A stretch of DNA of 64,000 nt from Lentinus brumalis (lineage: Eukaryota; Basidiomycota; Agaricomycetes; Polyporales; Polyporaceae), in the NCBI GenBank assembly GCA_001792895.1, contig MARA01000009.1, positions 372,001-436,000 on the forward strand. Direction: 5' to 3'. How positions within the stretch are numbered: position 1 is the stretch's first letter; each line of letters opens with the position of its first letter. A model generated the notes under the pieces. That model saw nothing but the letters and a program-made list of their open reading frames with translations. It was not told the origin of the DNA and searched no databases. The position numbers and the translations under genes were made by a program. This document shows, piece by piece, positions 21,070-32,546 of this stretch.

Positions 21070-22795
21070 TTACAACTCGACCTTCGTCTTGCCCTGATGC
21101 TTCGCGCTGGCGCTCTGCGCGCCCTCCTTTGCACCCTCCTTCGCACCCTCCGCGCCGCCAGTGAGGATGTCCAGGATCATGCCGAGCTTGTTCTCTGTGA
21201 CCTCAACACCGGAGTCGAAGTAATCCTTGACGTGGCGCCAGAGCGAGCCAGCGCGCCAGTTGCTTTGGGTCCACCGGATGCGGGTCTCCTGGAGGAGACC
21301 GGGACGAGACGTGGGCAGATGCTCATCGGAGACACCGTGCTCGCGAAGGTAGGCACGAAGGCGAGCATCGGGCCACGTTAGGTACTCGGCGGTGCGCGCA
21401 TAGGAGTCGTTATACTTGTCCTGCATGAGCTTGATGAGCTCGTCGCGAGACTTCTGCGCGTCGGAGCGGAGGTAGCCGTGCTCGATGAGCCATGAGCGCA
21501 TGTCAGAATCCTTCCATGCATCCCAAACGGTGTCGTGAGCGTGGGCGTAGTTGTCCCTGTCATACGGAGTGTCATGGTTAGTTGCGTGATCGTTCACGGA
21601 GTTAACAGAAAGCAACGTACGCAACAAGCTTCTGCATCTTCTCGCGTGAGAGCTGAGCATCGCTCTTGACGACGCCATGCTGAACGAGCCACTGCTTCAA
21701 CTGAGTCTCATTCCACGTGTCCCAGACCTTGCCGCTGACGTCGTAGTAGTACCGTTCCATGAGACCGATGAGCTCCTCGCGGCGCTTCGTGGCAGAATCC
21801 TTGACGATACCGTGGTCGATGAGCCAATTGTGGATGTAGGAGTCGGACCACGCCTTCCAGATGGGGTTGGTAGCAGCGGCGTAGATCTCCTTCATCTTCG
21901 CGAGAAGCTTGTTGCGAGGGGTGGAGGGAGGCTCGACAACACCGTGCTCCTGAAGGTAGGACCGAAGACGGTTTTCATCCCAACTGTAACCTCAATTAGA
22001 CATCGTCCAAGCGAGCAGGAAGCGACGAGACAACTTACGTGGAGTAGATGTAGTCCTTAGAATCGTCCAGGGCACGCGCGACGCTGTCAGTAGCCTGTGC
22101 GACGACGGACGAGGCAGACTTCGACGCATGCACGCCGGCCGATGAGAGAGACTTCGACGCTTGCGCGCCGGCCGACGAGGCGGACTTCGTCGCATGATCG
22201 GCGGCCTGCGACACGGACTTCGACGCCTGATGCAAAGAGTCGCCATAAAGCGCAGTGCTCGCGGCCGCAGACGCAGTGCTGGAAAGCGAGCTCGCGCTCA
22301 AGGAGGCGGTCTTGCTATATGCGCTCGCCGCGGCGGAATACTGCCTCCACTTCTGCTTGGCGAGGAGGGCGAGCTGCTCGCGGGGGCCGGAGGGGTTGAC
22401 GACACCCTGCTCGAGGAGGAACTCACGAAGACGTGACTCGTCCCATGTGTCAAAGGCATCGGCCTTGACGTTGGAGAACGCGACCTGGGCCTTGTTGTAC
22501 TGGTCGGAGGTCCACGAGGAGGTCGAGTCCCAGTGAGCCTTCACGGCAGACTGAAGCTCAGCCTGAGACGGCGTCCCGGAAGGGTAGGGGACCTTGTGGG
22601 CGTCGAGCCAGTTCTGGAGTTCTTGCGCTGACCACGTGGTGTATTCTGGAGAATCTCCGGATGAGCATCGAACCCTCCTATAGGGTCCGCTGAATGCATA
22701 CCTGCGGGTTGGTTGTTGCTTCCTCCGAACCAGGAGGCCTGGACGGCGGTGCCGGCGGTGAGAGCGAGGAGGAGGAAATTGAACGAGAGCTTCAT
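21070..22795 (-). CDS. Ish1/Msc1-repeat stress protein with signal peptide
   Basis: ATG at 22793-22795 (MKLSFNFLLLALTAGTAVQA gives a clear signal peptide). Four exons with introns near 22,650-22,700, 21,988-22,036 and 21,555-21,615. The mature protein holds seven Ish1-type motifs (W-x4-L-x2-[WF]L-x3-G[VI]V pattern), for example TWDESRLREFLLEQGVV, AWSDSYIHNWLIDHGIV and TWNETQLKQWLVQHGVV. Between motifs 2 and 3 is a Ser/Ala-rich LEA-like stretch with KSASSAGAQASKSLSSAG repeats. TAA at 21070. Ish1 in fission yeast and Msc1 in budding yeast are nuclear-envelope/ER stress-linked proteins. Signal peptide and repeats fit an ER or nuclear-envelope lumen location. Exact role is not known for basidiomycetes. 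Confidence 0.9.
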
Positions 22796-22856
22796 GATGG
22801 TCGTGAGTCGTGAGAGGGAGAAAGGCTGGTGGGCCTTCCATCCCGCCGCTGCGACT

Positions 22857-22864
22857 CTATATAA
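22857..22864 (-). promoter_or_regulatory. TATA box of the Ish1-repeat gene
   Basis: TTATATAG on the minus strand, about 65 nt upstream of the ATG at 22,795. Confidence 0.6.
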
Positions 22865-23224
22865 CGCCAGGCAAGAGTGGGTGGCCCAGCTCCGATGACG
22901 CACCGCGAACTTGCTTTGACGTGGCTGACGTCACCCAGCCGCGAAGCGCCAGCACGCTTGATTGGGTCCATATTAGGCCCCACCGCATTGGCGTCGACTT
23001 CATCTGGACTGTCGAGTGGACCACACGCGTACTGGAGAGAGGCAGAACGGAAGCTTTTCATTACTTGCAGTGCTAGTCCTACAGATACTATCTACGGAGT
23101 CTGAAGCAAAGCCTTGCATGACCCACCAGTACGTATACTTTCTTGACTCTAGGTACACCGGCGTCAGTCAAAAAGGTCGGAAGAACACGTACCTAAGGGA
23201 CACAGTGCGGCGGATCGAAAGCGT
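22865..23224. other. Intergenic upstream of Ish1-repeat gene
   Basis: About 360 bp between the TATA box and repeat family 2 copy 2. No gene or regulatory motif that I can support. Confidence 0.4.
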
Positions 23225-24165
23225 CCATATGGATGGAGGGCGGTCGCTGTAGACACTACCTGTCAGCAAGGCATTCGCGAGCAGCGACGAGCGACACTTA
23301 CCATCCGGAGGCTCAGCCTTGCAGTGCGCCGCGCACACTCCGCACAGACCGGGCTACCCATCCCCGACAGGTGGCTGACCGGAACGACGTTGGCTCCTCG
23401 TCTCAACCCTGCGCCGGCGACAGAGCGCGAGACGGCTTACAGGGATCGGAAGGAAGCCTGAGTGCGACGCGACGCGAACGTCGGACGCCACCAGGTGGAC
23501 TCATACACGACGGGGCGGCTGGCTCGGCGCAAATAGCGACTGCGAAGGCACAAGCTGCGCACATGCTTAGCGTTAGCAAAGGGATAACAGGGTCGAAGGC
23601 AGACAGCGTACGCAGTGCAGTGTCCAGCCATGCAGAAGGGCGACACACGCGGTGGAGTGAGTGTGGTAGTACCGCGAGGTCGCAATCAAGCCCAGAAGAC
23701 TTGATCTATGAGCCGACGCTGTGCAGGGCGCATCGAGTCAGTGATAATAGAGCATAGAGGTGTGGCAGGGCATACCTTAAAAGCATCGGGACACCGTCGA
23801 AGGCGGCCTGGCTAGAGCTCAAGGTCAGATAAGTCCAGAAAGCCGTGGCGAGTGACGCACAGAGCCAGGTTCGGGTGTCCGCCACAGCCCGTGGAACGAT
23901 AACGTTCGACGTTGGGCCGAGAGAACCGCGTCATCACCCTTGTCCGAGTCCCCGGTGAAGGGTACACCACATCCGACTGGACAGAGTGCAGCGCGGGGTA
24001 CGCAACTCGAGGGAAGAGGGGAGAGGACGTGGTGGTAGTGAGAAGAGAGCAGGAGGGAGACGAGCAGGGTTCTTATACCCGGGAGGCTGGCAGTCCTCGG
24101 CTCCCGCCGGGATGGCAGCCTCCACGAGTATTTGGCGGCCGAACAAGGAACCATCCATATTCGGT
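23225..24165 (-). repeat. Interspersed repeat family 2, copy 2 (left arm of inverted pair)
   Basis: Reverse-oriented relative of copy 3 at 25,100-26,010; long runs are near identical, for example the leader with TATAAG (24,072-24,077), CGTCCTCTCCCCTCTTCCCT, and the region around 23,830-23,900. The intron-like spacer with GTAAGT..CTGAC..CTACAG (about 23,245-23,300) aligns with those in copies 1 and 3. No single long ORF covers the copy. Confidence 0.65.
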
Positions 24166-24179
24166 ACGTACGTGAGGCT

Positions 24180-25090
24180 GTCCAGGGCTGTCCATCCTAG
24201 TAGTACTCTATGAGGCTATGGTCATGTTCAAGTTGGGATGATTCATCTCACCTTCTTCTGTTTGCCGTCAGAGGGCAAGGGCCCCAGACCGATGTCTTGA
24301 GCTGTAAGGCACTGTTCATCATTCCGATAGCGCGCCGACGGACTCGCCAACATTCAGATGCCAGCGGGACCCCGAATCCTTCTTCCCTCAAGTTTGGTTT
24401 GAACCGCGCCCGGGTGCGATTTGGCGCTGGATGACGAGGGCGCCGGCGCCAGAGCATCATCTACGTAGGTTCCCAGTCAAACCGGTAGAAGCATCATGCT
24501 GGCCACTGTCTATTGCATAGTGAAAGCTGACGAGGAGCAGCTGCCAGTGCTAAAGTAGGCAGGGAAGGGGGCAAAGAAGAGGTTGTGCCGCGAGGACGGT
24601 GCATCGGCTCTGGTCGGTTGGCTCGGGCCGGCCATGTTTGCTCCTCTTTGTCGCTGTGGGCTGGCAACGATGCAGGCTGCCTCCGAGCCCAGACTTCCGA
24701 CTCGCAGTCTTACCCTCCATGACAGGATAACAAGCCAATTCTTTGGATCATTCTCAACTTCCGTCTCCCCGTCGGTCCGAAAGAGATCAGCTGAACATCA
24801 TGGCAGCATGGCTCGGCGCCATCACCTGAGAACTTTGGGGAGGTATACTAGACATGAAGACCGCCAAAACCGATGTGCGGAATCCGACTGTTGGCTGGCA
24901 GTTCGGCGTGTTGGTGGCAAAGAGAGAAGAAAGCATAAGTTCTCCTGGGCGTACGCTTCGTACCGTTTAGGACCATCAGGTTAGTCGGTCTCATCATTCC
25001 ATTTCTCGCAAGTACTGAGCGCTGTTGTAGAACAAATCTCGTTAGATGTCCCTAGGAGACGTCTTCGTTTCCCGCCTCGAACAATACCTC
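24180..25090. other. Spacer between the inverted repeat-family-2 copies
   Basis: About 0.9 kb of unique sequence with no supported gene. A + strand ORF (24,583-24,984) exists but has no recognisable domain and no paralogue in the window. Confidence 0.4.
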
Positions 25091-25099
25091 AATTGTCAT

Positions 25100-26010
25100 C
25101 AGAGAATGGACGGCTTCTTGTTCGGCTGCCTGATGCTGGCTGCCATCCCGGCGAGCGCCGAGGGCTGCCAGCCTCCCGGGTATAAAAGCCTTGCTCGTCT
25201 CCCTTCTGCTCTCTCCTCATCACCACCACGTCCTCTCCCCTCTTCCCTCGAATTGCGTATCCCGCGCTGCACTCTGTCCAGTCGGATGTGGTGTACCCTT
25301 CACTGGGGACTCGAACAAAGGTGACGACACGGTCCTTGTCTCGGCCCAACGTCGAACGTTATCGTTCCACGGGCTGTGGCGGACACCCGAACCTGGCTCT
25401 GTACGTCACTCGCCACGGCTTTCTGGACTTATCTGACCTTGAGCTCTAGCCAGGCCGCCTTCGACGGTGTCCCGATGCTTTCAAGGTATGCCCCGCCACA
25501 CCACCATGCTCTACTATCACTGACTCGATGCGCCCTGCACAGCGTCGGCTCATAGATCAAGTCTTCTGGGCTTGATTGCGACCTCGCGGTACTACTACAC
25601 TCACTCCACCGCCTGTGTCGCCCTTCTGCACGGCTGGACACTGCACTGCGTAAGTTGCCTGCCTTCGACCCTTCTATCCCCTTGCTAACGCTAACCCTGT
25701 GCGCAGCTTGTGCCTTCGCAGTCGCGTTTTGCGCCGAGCCAGCCGCCCCGTCGTGTATGAGTCCACCTGGTGGCGTCCGACGTTCGCGTCGCGTCGCACT
25801 CAGGCTTCTTCCGATCCCTGTAAGCCGCCTCGCGCTCTGCCGCGGACGCAGGGAGAGACGAGGAGCCAACGCCTTTCCGGTGAAGCCGCCTGTCCGGGAC
25901 AGGTGGCTCGGATCGTGCGGAGTGCGTGCGACGCACTGCAAGGCTGAGCCTCTGACTGGTATGTCCTTACTTATGTTTTATGCGAGCGCATGGCTGACAG
26001 GTACTCACAG
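25100..26010 (+). repeat. Interspersed repeat family 2, copy 3 (right arm of inverted pair)
   Basis: TATAAAAG at 25,191-25,198, CT-rich leader, then exon-like blocks with GTATGC..CTGAC..CACAG (about 25,485-25,540), GTAAGT..GCTAAC..GCGCAG (about 25,648-25,707) and GTATGT..CTGAC..CACAG (about 25,960-26,010). The three splice-like pairs sit at the positions found in copies 1 and 2. The frame reading SPPGGVRRSRRV and RGANAFPV in block three is open here and in copy 1 but not demonstrably protein-coding. Confidence 0.65.
25191..25198 (+). promoter_or_regulatory. TATA box of family-2 repeat copy 3
   Basis: TATAAAAG followed by a pyrimidine-rich tract; equivalent TATAAG motifs exist in copies 1 and 2 on the minus strand. 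Confidence 0.5.
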
Positions 26011-26545
26011 CCACCGCCTACTACTCCGATGCGGATGGATATGCTTAGATCCGCCATCCTGGTACAGTACGCCACGGGTCTTTCATGGCAATCACGGTAG
26101 GCAGTTCCTTCCTCACGTTTCCGCACTGACCCAAACAGCCTTGCGATATGCACAGCAGGTGAGTGACGCCCCTGTAGAATAGATGATGTCGATTGTGTAT
26201 GTAGTAGTTATACCACCATCAACCGGTACCATTCATTTCGTGATTGTCTCATGGTCCATGTGACGTCGGACAACCTCAACCTTCACACAACTCTCCCTTT
26301 GCCGCGGGTTTGTTGAGACGCCCTCGCACGCCGCAGTCCAAAATATAAGTGATACCCGCAAAGGAAGCAAGCTGCATTCTCGGAACTCTACTCCTACTCA
26401 TTATTACATGTCGTGGCGAAGTCGTGTCATGTCATGTGCTCATCACGAAAACTGTAAGTACTACGAAGGATGTTATTGGACAGGGCTGTGCGTCGCGACG
26501 AACGGCGGCAAGCCCTGGCCTTTTCGTCATCTGCTCGTCATCTGC
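26011..26545. other. Intergenic, no gene seen
   Basis: Short ORFs only, between repeat family 2 copy 3 and the 3' end of the first GH18 gene. Confidence 0.45.
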
Positions 26546-27785
26546 TCATACGAAAGAGTTGCCCTTCACGCTCGAGAGCCAGGCGGTGTTGGCGTTCGGG
26601 AACTAAGATGAAACTTCAGCCTCTCGCTCGCAGCAACAAGTCAGGTAGACTCACCTGGAACGACATGACACCGGCTTTCCAGCCTTTGGAGACGGCCTGC
26701 TGAATGCAGGTGCCGAGAGTGGCGGGATCAATGAACCCGCCGCCCGCCGCCGCTTGCTGCGCCTCGGAAACGTCGTCTAGGCCTCCGGGCTTGCCTATGA
26801 CGAGCTTGTTGACGTCCACACCCGACTTTTGGATGTTGAATACTGCCGAGCCACCGGTGTTGAGGAGCGTGTCGCAGTCTGCGTAGCCCGGGTCGGGACT
26901 CTCTGCGAGCGCAAGTGTTACGTTAGCATTAAGACACATGGAACGGCTCCGCCAGCTATGAAAAGACTCACGGTTGTAGAACTGGATGTTGTACTGAGCA
27001 GCACAGCACCAATCAATCTGTGTTAGTCACTGGACGCTACAGTGGAAATCCATGATGCCACATACCCAATCAATCAAGCTACCAACCGTCTTGTCCACGG
27101 TGAGGTAGCACCCTCCCGGGCAGAACCCGGGCGAGAACCACGGCCCGACAGGTGCATGGCTGAGAATGAACTGGCCCTGCGGCAGCTGCGTGCGGAGAGC
27201 CTGCGTGAACGTCGCGAGCCACTGCTCGCCGACTCCCGGCTGCGTCTTGTCGAGCACGAGGGTGGTCTCCTCCCAGTCGACGTCGATCCCGTCAAGGTCC
27301 GTGTTCAGCACGAACTGCGACATCTGGTTCGCCAACGTCGTGGGGACGAGGCCTGCGGTCGTGGGCAGCTCCGTCTGGCCGAAGGCGGACACAACAACGG
27401 AGACACCCGCAGCGTTGTACTTCTGCTTGATGCCCTGGCGCGTGGTCGCGTCGAGACTGGCCCAGTTCTGAGCTTGGTCGTGAGGGCCGTCAGAGAGCAA
27501 GAAGGCGACGTTTCTATGGGACGGAGAGGACAGTCACTGAGCGACGCCCCTTGACATGAGCAGCGGAATAGCTTACACGACGTTGAAGCCCTGGATCTGG
27601 TCCAGCGGGGGGAGCACTTCCGTGTTCCCGTCGATGGCCTTGTCAGTGTAGACCACGAACTTCGGACCGCTCGGGATGGGTGCTGGGGCGCGGGGAGCAT
27701 GCGGGAGAGGTGACGCAAAGACGACGGCCGTGAAGGCAAGGACGGAGCAGAGGGTGAAAAGACGAGAGTTTGACGAAGTGAACAT
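26546..27785 (-). CDS. Secreted GH18 glycosidase (chitinase/ENGase type), paralogue 1
   Basis: ATG at 27783-27785 opens MFTSSNSRLFTLCSVLAFTA, a signal peptide; an upstream in-frame extension has no ATG. Then FVVYTDKAIDGN..DQIQGFNVV joined to NVAFLLSDGPHDQAQNWASL, the second strand with VSVVVSAFGQ, and the catalytic signature DGIDVDWEE (family consensus DxxDxDxE, with the last E as acid/base). YNIQFYN follows in a short exon, then ..GKPGGLDD.. and the end PNANTAWLSSVKGNSFV with TGA at 26546. About 330 residues, single domain, no chitin-binding module. Introns short. Acts outside the cell on chitin or related N-acetylglucosamine polymers. Tandem with a close paralogue on the same strand. Confidence 0.88.
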
Positions 27786-27926
27786 CTTGAGAATAATGAA
27801 CAATGAACGAATACCCTAAACCAGAGGGTGTAGCAGTACGAAAGAAATCGCGAGGAAAGGAAGTAAAAGAGTAAAGGAAGTGAAGCCGCTAGCCGGATGA
27901 GGATCCAGCTCCCCAGCTGGGCAGCC

Positions 27927-27932
27927 TATATA
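27927..27932 (-). promoter_or_regulatory. TATA box of GH18 paralogue 1
   Basis: TATATA about 140 nt upstream of the ATG at 27,785. Confidence 0.45.
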
Positions 27933-27939
27933 CTCTACG

Positions 27940-28614
27940 GTGAAGGGAACCACGTAGAGGCTATGCGACGTTCCATCGAGAGGACAATGGACGAGAACCG
28001 CCAAATAGGACACCGCCCGCTGGCACTCGATGGCCCACAGAGAGCGCAAACTATCATGATGGAGCGTTCAGCTATTCGGCCACAGATAAGGCGGGCGCCC
28101 AAAGTACTCACTTGGTGCCTCCTTGTTGCAATCGCCGAGGTTCAACAGATTCTTGATTGTGCCCAGACGACCGGCTTCTCAAGCTCCTCAACAACTGTGA
28201 GTTTACTGCCAGCATCCAATGTCCTGTTACAAGCTCAGCCGGAGGGGCCCGCACCCGGCCAACGAGAGCCCACAGAGGCATCAGCTCGAGCGCCGGCAAT
28301 AAGCATGTCCGACATCGTCCGTGTTGCCTGACCAGTCAGTGATCCCGAATACTCACGCTTGGGCATGTGTTCGGTGCCTTCGCCGTGCTTCGGGGCCTTC
28401 GGGTAGAACTTAGAAGGCTGTTCCACTTCAGCAACCATCCAGGCACATCCCTGCCGCCTGCGATCTGTCCGATACTGAGATGAAGTATCGTAGAGATACA
28501 TATCTCGAGGGCCGCCTGAAACAACATACACGTGAGGCTCGTCAATTCATTGGTGGTTCTCATACCCCACGGCCACGTCTTCATCGACCGCCTGCGCCCG
28601 CCGCTCACGCAAAG
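27940..28614. other. Intergenic between GH18 paralogues
   Basis: No gene supported; ORFs here are short and lack a matching paralogue or splice structure. Confidence 0.45.
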
Positions 28615-29829
28615 GAAGCTCCCTTTACGGCAGTGATCCAGTCGGTGTTCGCGCCAGGGAACTATTCGTATTCATCACCCAGATTCCATCAGCGTGCACC
28701 CTATACAACCGCCTTCGAGACCAACACGCACCTCGAACGCCATCACGCCCGCATTCCAACCCTGCTGGACCGCCTGCTGGATGCATGTTCCCAACGTCTC
28801 AGGATCGATGAACCCGCTGTCGGCATCGCTCGACGCGCCGGGCTTGCCGATGACGAGCTTGCTGATATCAACGCCGGATTTCACGATCTCGAAGATCGCG
28901 GAGCCGCCCGCGCTATTCACCAGCGTGTTGCAGTCCTCGTAGCCAGGGCCCGGTACCTCTGGAGATGAGACGGCGTCAGGACGGGGTGGGAGCACTGAAG
29001 GCTGGAAAGACAGAAGATATCACACGCACGATTATAGAACTGGATGTTGTACTGTGAAAGCAAGACATGTGCGCACAAGCAACCGTCAATGAGTATACCT
29101 GTCATCACTGGATGAGAGGATATCTTACCCAGTCAATCAGACTACCGACGGTCTGATCCACAGTGAGGTAACAGCCTCCAGGGCACAACCCAGGCTGGAA
29201 CCATGGGCCAATGGGCGCGTGGGTGAGGATGAACTGCCCCTTCGGGAGCTGACCACGCAGAGTCTGGGTGAAAGTCGCGAGCCACTGCTCGCCCACGCTC
29301 GGCTTCTCCGACACGAGGTCGAACTCCTCCCAGTCGACGTCAATTCCGTCCAAGTCCGTGGACAAGACAAACTGCGCCATCTGGTTCGCCAGCGCGACCG
29401 GGTCGAGGCCCGCGGTCGTCGGCAGCTCGGTCTGGCCGAAGGCGGAGACGACGAGGGACACGCCTGCATCGTTGTACTGCTGCTTGAGGTCCTGGCGTGT
29501 CCGAGGGTCTAGGTTCGCCCAAAGCTGCACCTGGTCATGCGGGCCGTCCGACAGCAAGAATGCCAGGTTCCTAGGGGGACGAACATGAGCACAGTGTCAA
29601 CGTCAGAAGGGACACACACCGCTTACACGACGTTGAACCCTTGGATCTGGTCCAGGTGTGGCAGAGCATCTCCGTTTCCGATACCAGCATCGGTATAAAC
29701 GACGAACTTCGGTCCGTCTGGAATGACCGTAGCCCGGCGGGGATGCGTGAGGGGTATTCCGTGAACCACATTGAGAGCGACCAGCGCAAAAGAAAAGATG
29801 AAGGATCTAGAGAAGGTCGAACAAAACAT
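28615..29829 (-). CDS. Secreted GH18 glycosidase, paralogue 2
   Basis: ATG at 29827-29829 (MFCSTFSRSFIFSFALVALN, signal peptide). Same exon plan as the gene at 26,546-27,785: FVVYTDAGIGNGDALPHL, joined to AFLLSDGPHDQVQLWANLD, SLVVSAFGQTELPTTAG, catalytic DGIDVDWEE, TVGSLIDW then YNIQFYN, a ..VPGPGYEDCNTLVNS.. exon and the end PGANTDWITAVKGASFA with TGA at 28615. All catalytic acidic residues are kept, so both copies should be active. High identity over the barrel suggests a fairly recent tandem duplication. Confidence 0.88.
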
Positions 29830-29924
29830 GGATAATGATAAACCCTACCGGAGGGCGAAAAAAGTGCGGAAGGAAAAGCTCCAACGGAGGGAATGGCAAG
29901 CACGGCGGACCCTACAGCGCACAT

Positions 29925-29933
29925 GTTATATCT
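29925..29933 (-). promoter_or_regulatory. TATA-like element of GH18 paralogue 2
   Basis: AGATATAAC on the minus strand about 96 nt upstream of the ATG. Confidence 0.4.
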
Positions 29934-29939
29934 ACCGGC

Positions 29940-30808
29940 CTGCAGGTCAGTATGTGCAAAGAACACGATGTTGCAGACTCACATCGATATGTACCCATGT
30001 ACCCTGGTGGAAGGCGTATCCATGCTGTAGTCAAGGCGCGTTGTAGACGGCTGTTCGTGTAGGACGACTAAGTTACGCAATTTACTAGCCTCGAAGCGCA
30101 TCGTAGCGGGGAGGATAGTCAGGATACCGCCTACAAATACCCACCGCGCCCGACGTTGTCGTCACCACAGTGATAGGGCTCTCGCACATGCACGGATCCC
30201 GTGGGATTCTGAAGCCGACGTAAAGGGAACAGTGGCTTGGGAACCATGGGCGTCGTGCGACATCCCCCAGATGCAAAGACGACGACAGGCATGCTATCGG
30301 GGAGCCGTGGGTCCACAAGGTATGCTCTAACCGCTCTGCTCGAGAACCGGCCATGTCGCCTTTCGTGCAGGGTCCGTGGCCGCCGACCTTGTGCCAGGAT
30401 TATGACCACTCTGCGGGACAGGATGACGATATTACTCGTCAGTTGCCGATCGTCGATGGGCTTTCGATATCTAAACATGGGCGAAGCTAGACCGGGAATC
30501 CAGAAACTCTAGTTCAGTAGCGGAAGACGGTCGTTCTGGATGGGAGGAACTCACGGGCCTGTAGCTGGTAAGTACTGATTCTCAGGTTCTATGCTTTGAG
30601 CTTGCATTGTAATACCGTTCGACTGTTCCTATCGCCCCAATTGTTTTCAGCCACAAATTGTTGCCAGTCACCACCGTAGTAGCAATCTGGGTCTATGAAG
30701 GGAGATCATGAAGGCGTGAACAGAGGTAACCATGGACTTCGCAAGGAAACCGAGGGGACTGCGGCGTACCCACTTGTACACATTTTGTGTACTGTGAGAG
30801 ATAAACAA
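29940..30808. other. Intergenic, no gene seen
   Basis: No coding signal that I can support upstream of the tRNA gene. Confidence 0.45.
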
Positions 30809-30888
30809 GAACCCTTGGCGCAGCGGTAGCGCGTGTGATTCCAGTTGGGAAATCCACAAGGTCATCCGTTCAATCCGGGTAGGGTTCA
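30809..30888 (+). tRNA. tRNA-Trp (anticodon CCA) with short intron
   Basis: Acceptor arm 30,809-30,815 (GAACCCT) pairs perfectly with 30,881-30,887 (AGGGTTC). The D arm GCGC-AGCGGTA-GCGC follows, matching the A box TGGCGCAGCGG. The anticodon stem TGTGA pairs with CCACA with one A.C mismatch; its loop TTCCAG gives anticodon CCA and is followed by about 8 extra bases (TTGGGAAA) read as an intron after position 37. Variable loop AGGTC; T arm ATCCG-TTCAATC-CGGGT. Mature length about 72 nt. Intron placement and the mismatch are the weak points; the two arms and box sequences are strong. Confidence 0.75.
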
Positions 30889-31337
30889 ATTGGGTTATGG
30901 TGATTAGCTTTTTGCTTTTTGCATCCTGGAAGATGTTTCCCGCATCGAAGCTGCCCGTCCAAGTGCAGGAAAAAGAGCGTAACATCCAGAAACTCCCGAG
31001 GTCACCATGAGAACTACCGGACTGGGATCATGGGCTGTACTGTCGTTGAGCTGGGCGATTAGAAGACCACTCATTCCTCCTGAAATGCACCCGCCGCATG
31101 GGCATGGCCTGGTAGATGAAAGTGGGGATTTCTGTTCGTGCGATGGCCATTGGGGCCATGCAGAGCTCGATCAGTCACAAGCCAAAGATGTCCCTCCAAG
31201 GCAGTCCTATTAGTTGAAAGCAATGATAGACATTCAAGAGCATGGTATGCGCTACTACGATTGCGACGGATCGAGTCTGTTTAGTTCAATGACAACAACC
31301 GGTAGTAATGCGAGTCGTCAACGATATGAGCGTGAGC
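30889..31337. other. Intergenic, no gene seen
   Basis: Nothing recognised between the tRNA and the BAP31-like gene stop. Confidence 0.45.
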
Positions 31338-32253
31338 TCAATCTTTGCGCTTGTCGGAGACGCTACCAGTCTTCTTGTTGTACTCGGTAGCGAGGCGGTC
31401 GTACTCCTTCGCGTTCTGCTCCGCCTGCTTCTTGACGACGTCTAACGAGGTGCGCAGAGCGGACGGTGAGAATGAGACATCTGAGTGCAAGGACATACTC
31501 TGCCACGTACCATAGTCCTTCGCCTTTGCCTCGGCGATCGCAAGCTTCTGCTTGAGCTCCTCGACTTGCTTTGCCTGATCAGCACCAGCCGACTTTCCAG
31601 TCTGAGGCCATAGTGCGTAAGAACACAAAGAGATGGAGGGAGGGAGAACAGGGCGCACCGAGTTCTTAAGCTTCGCGTACTCCTCCTGCGTGTGGATGAG
31701 GTCGAGGATGATGTAGAAGGTGCGGGTGAGGACCAAGGAAAGGAACAGACAGAAGCCCGTGAGGTATGTGTTCCGCTGCGCACTGTACGGGCATGCGTCA
31801 GAAGCAAGCACATGCGCGAAACGGAGAGACACGTACTAGAACTTGCGGGCCGCCACATTAGTCTCTGCACGTACGTCCTGTACCCCTGACCCGGCCGATT
31901 TGGCCATGTCCGCCTCCGCAGTGACTCGCCACATCCTCTGCACCGCGTCAACAAACAGGATTGTTACAAATCTGTACCCATGAAGTAAGTCGCGTGAACA
32001 TCATGCGGACAAAGAGCGGAGACGTACATAAAGGCTATCTTCACGCCATATGCGAGTTTTGCAACGATGGGGCTCTCCGAGAGGAAGTGGAAGAGCTTCT
32101 TGCGGACAGTATGAGGAAGCGGGAATACGAGGACACAGAAGGTGACCATCTCCGCTGCGAGGAGCATGAACGTGAGGGTATAGCTGGTCGAACATAGTTT
32201 TCAGCCTCGCCACACTCGCTGTCAATCAACCCGGGCACGTACTACACAGTCAT
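31338..32253 (-). CDS. BAP31/Yet3-like ER membrane protein
   Basis: ATG at 32251-32253; the first exon is only 11 nt (M-T-V-Y) and splices to YTLTFMLLAAEMVTFCVLVF, giving helix 1, then ..KLFHFLSESPIVAKLAYGVK with helix 2, DAVQRMWRVTAEADMAK, helix 3 (YLTGFCLFLSLVLTRTFYI), and a cytosolic coiled coil (QAKQVEELKQKLAIAEAKAK, KKQAEQNAKEYDRLATEY). Ends KRKD with TAA at 31338, a dilysine-like ER retrieval tail. Five or six exons. BAP31/Yet proteins sit in the ER, take part in export of selected membrane proteins and contact the translocon. Divergently transcribed from UBP6 with about 290 bp between start codons. Confidence 0.9.
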
Positions 32254-32546
32254 GGTTCACAACTTGGAAGAAGAATGGAGAGCAAGAGAAGAGTGTTTTG
32301 GGGAGGTGGTCGTGGTCGTCTGGAGAGAGAGGCGTGCAGCGGCTGCGCAGAGCAGGCACCACCGAGACGCCTCGACGCGTACCGGACACGTCGCTGAACA
32401 CGACGTCATCGCCCGGGCCCTCGGTTGCCTTTTGTGGCCCCAGTAGATTTGTCATCATGATCTGAGCTTTGCGGACGCGTACGCGTCAGGCTGGGGTGCA
32501 AGCCACAAACGCTGCTTGTCCTCTTACACCCATCTCTAACACCCTC

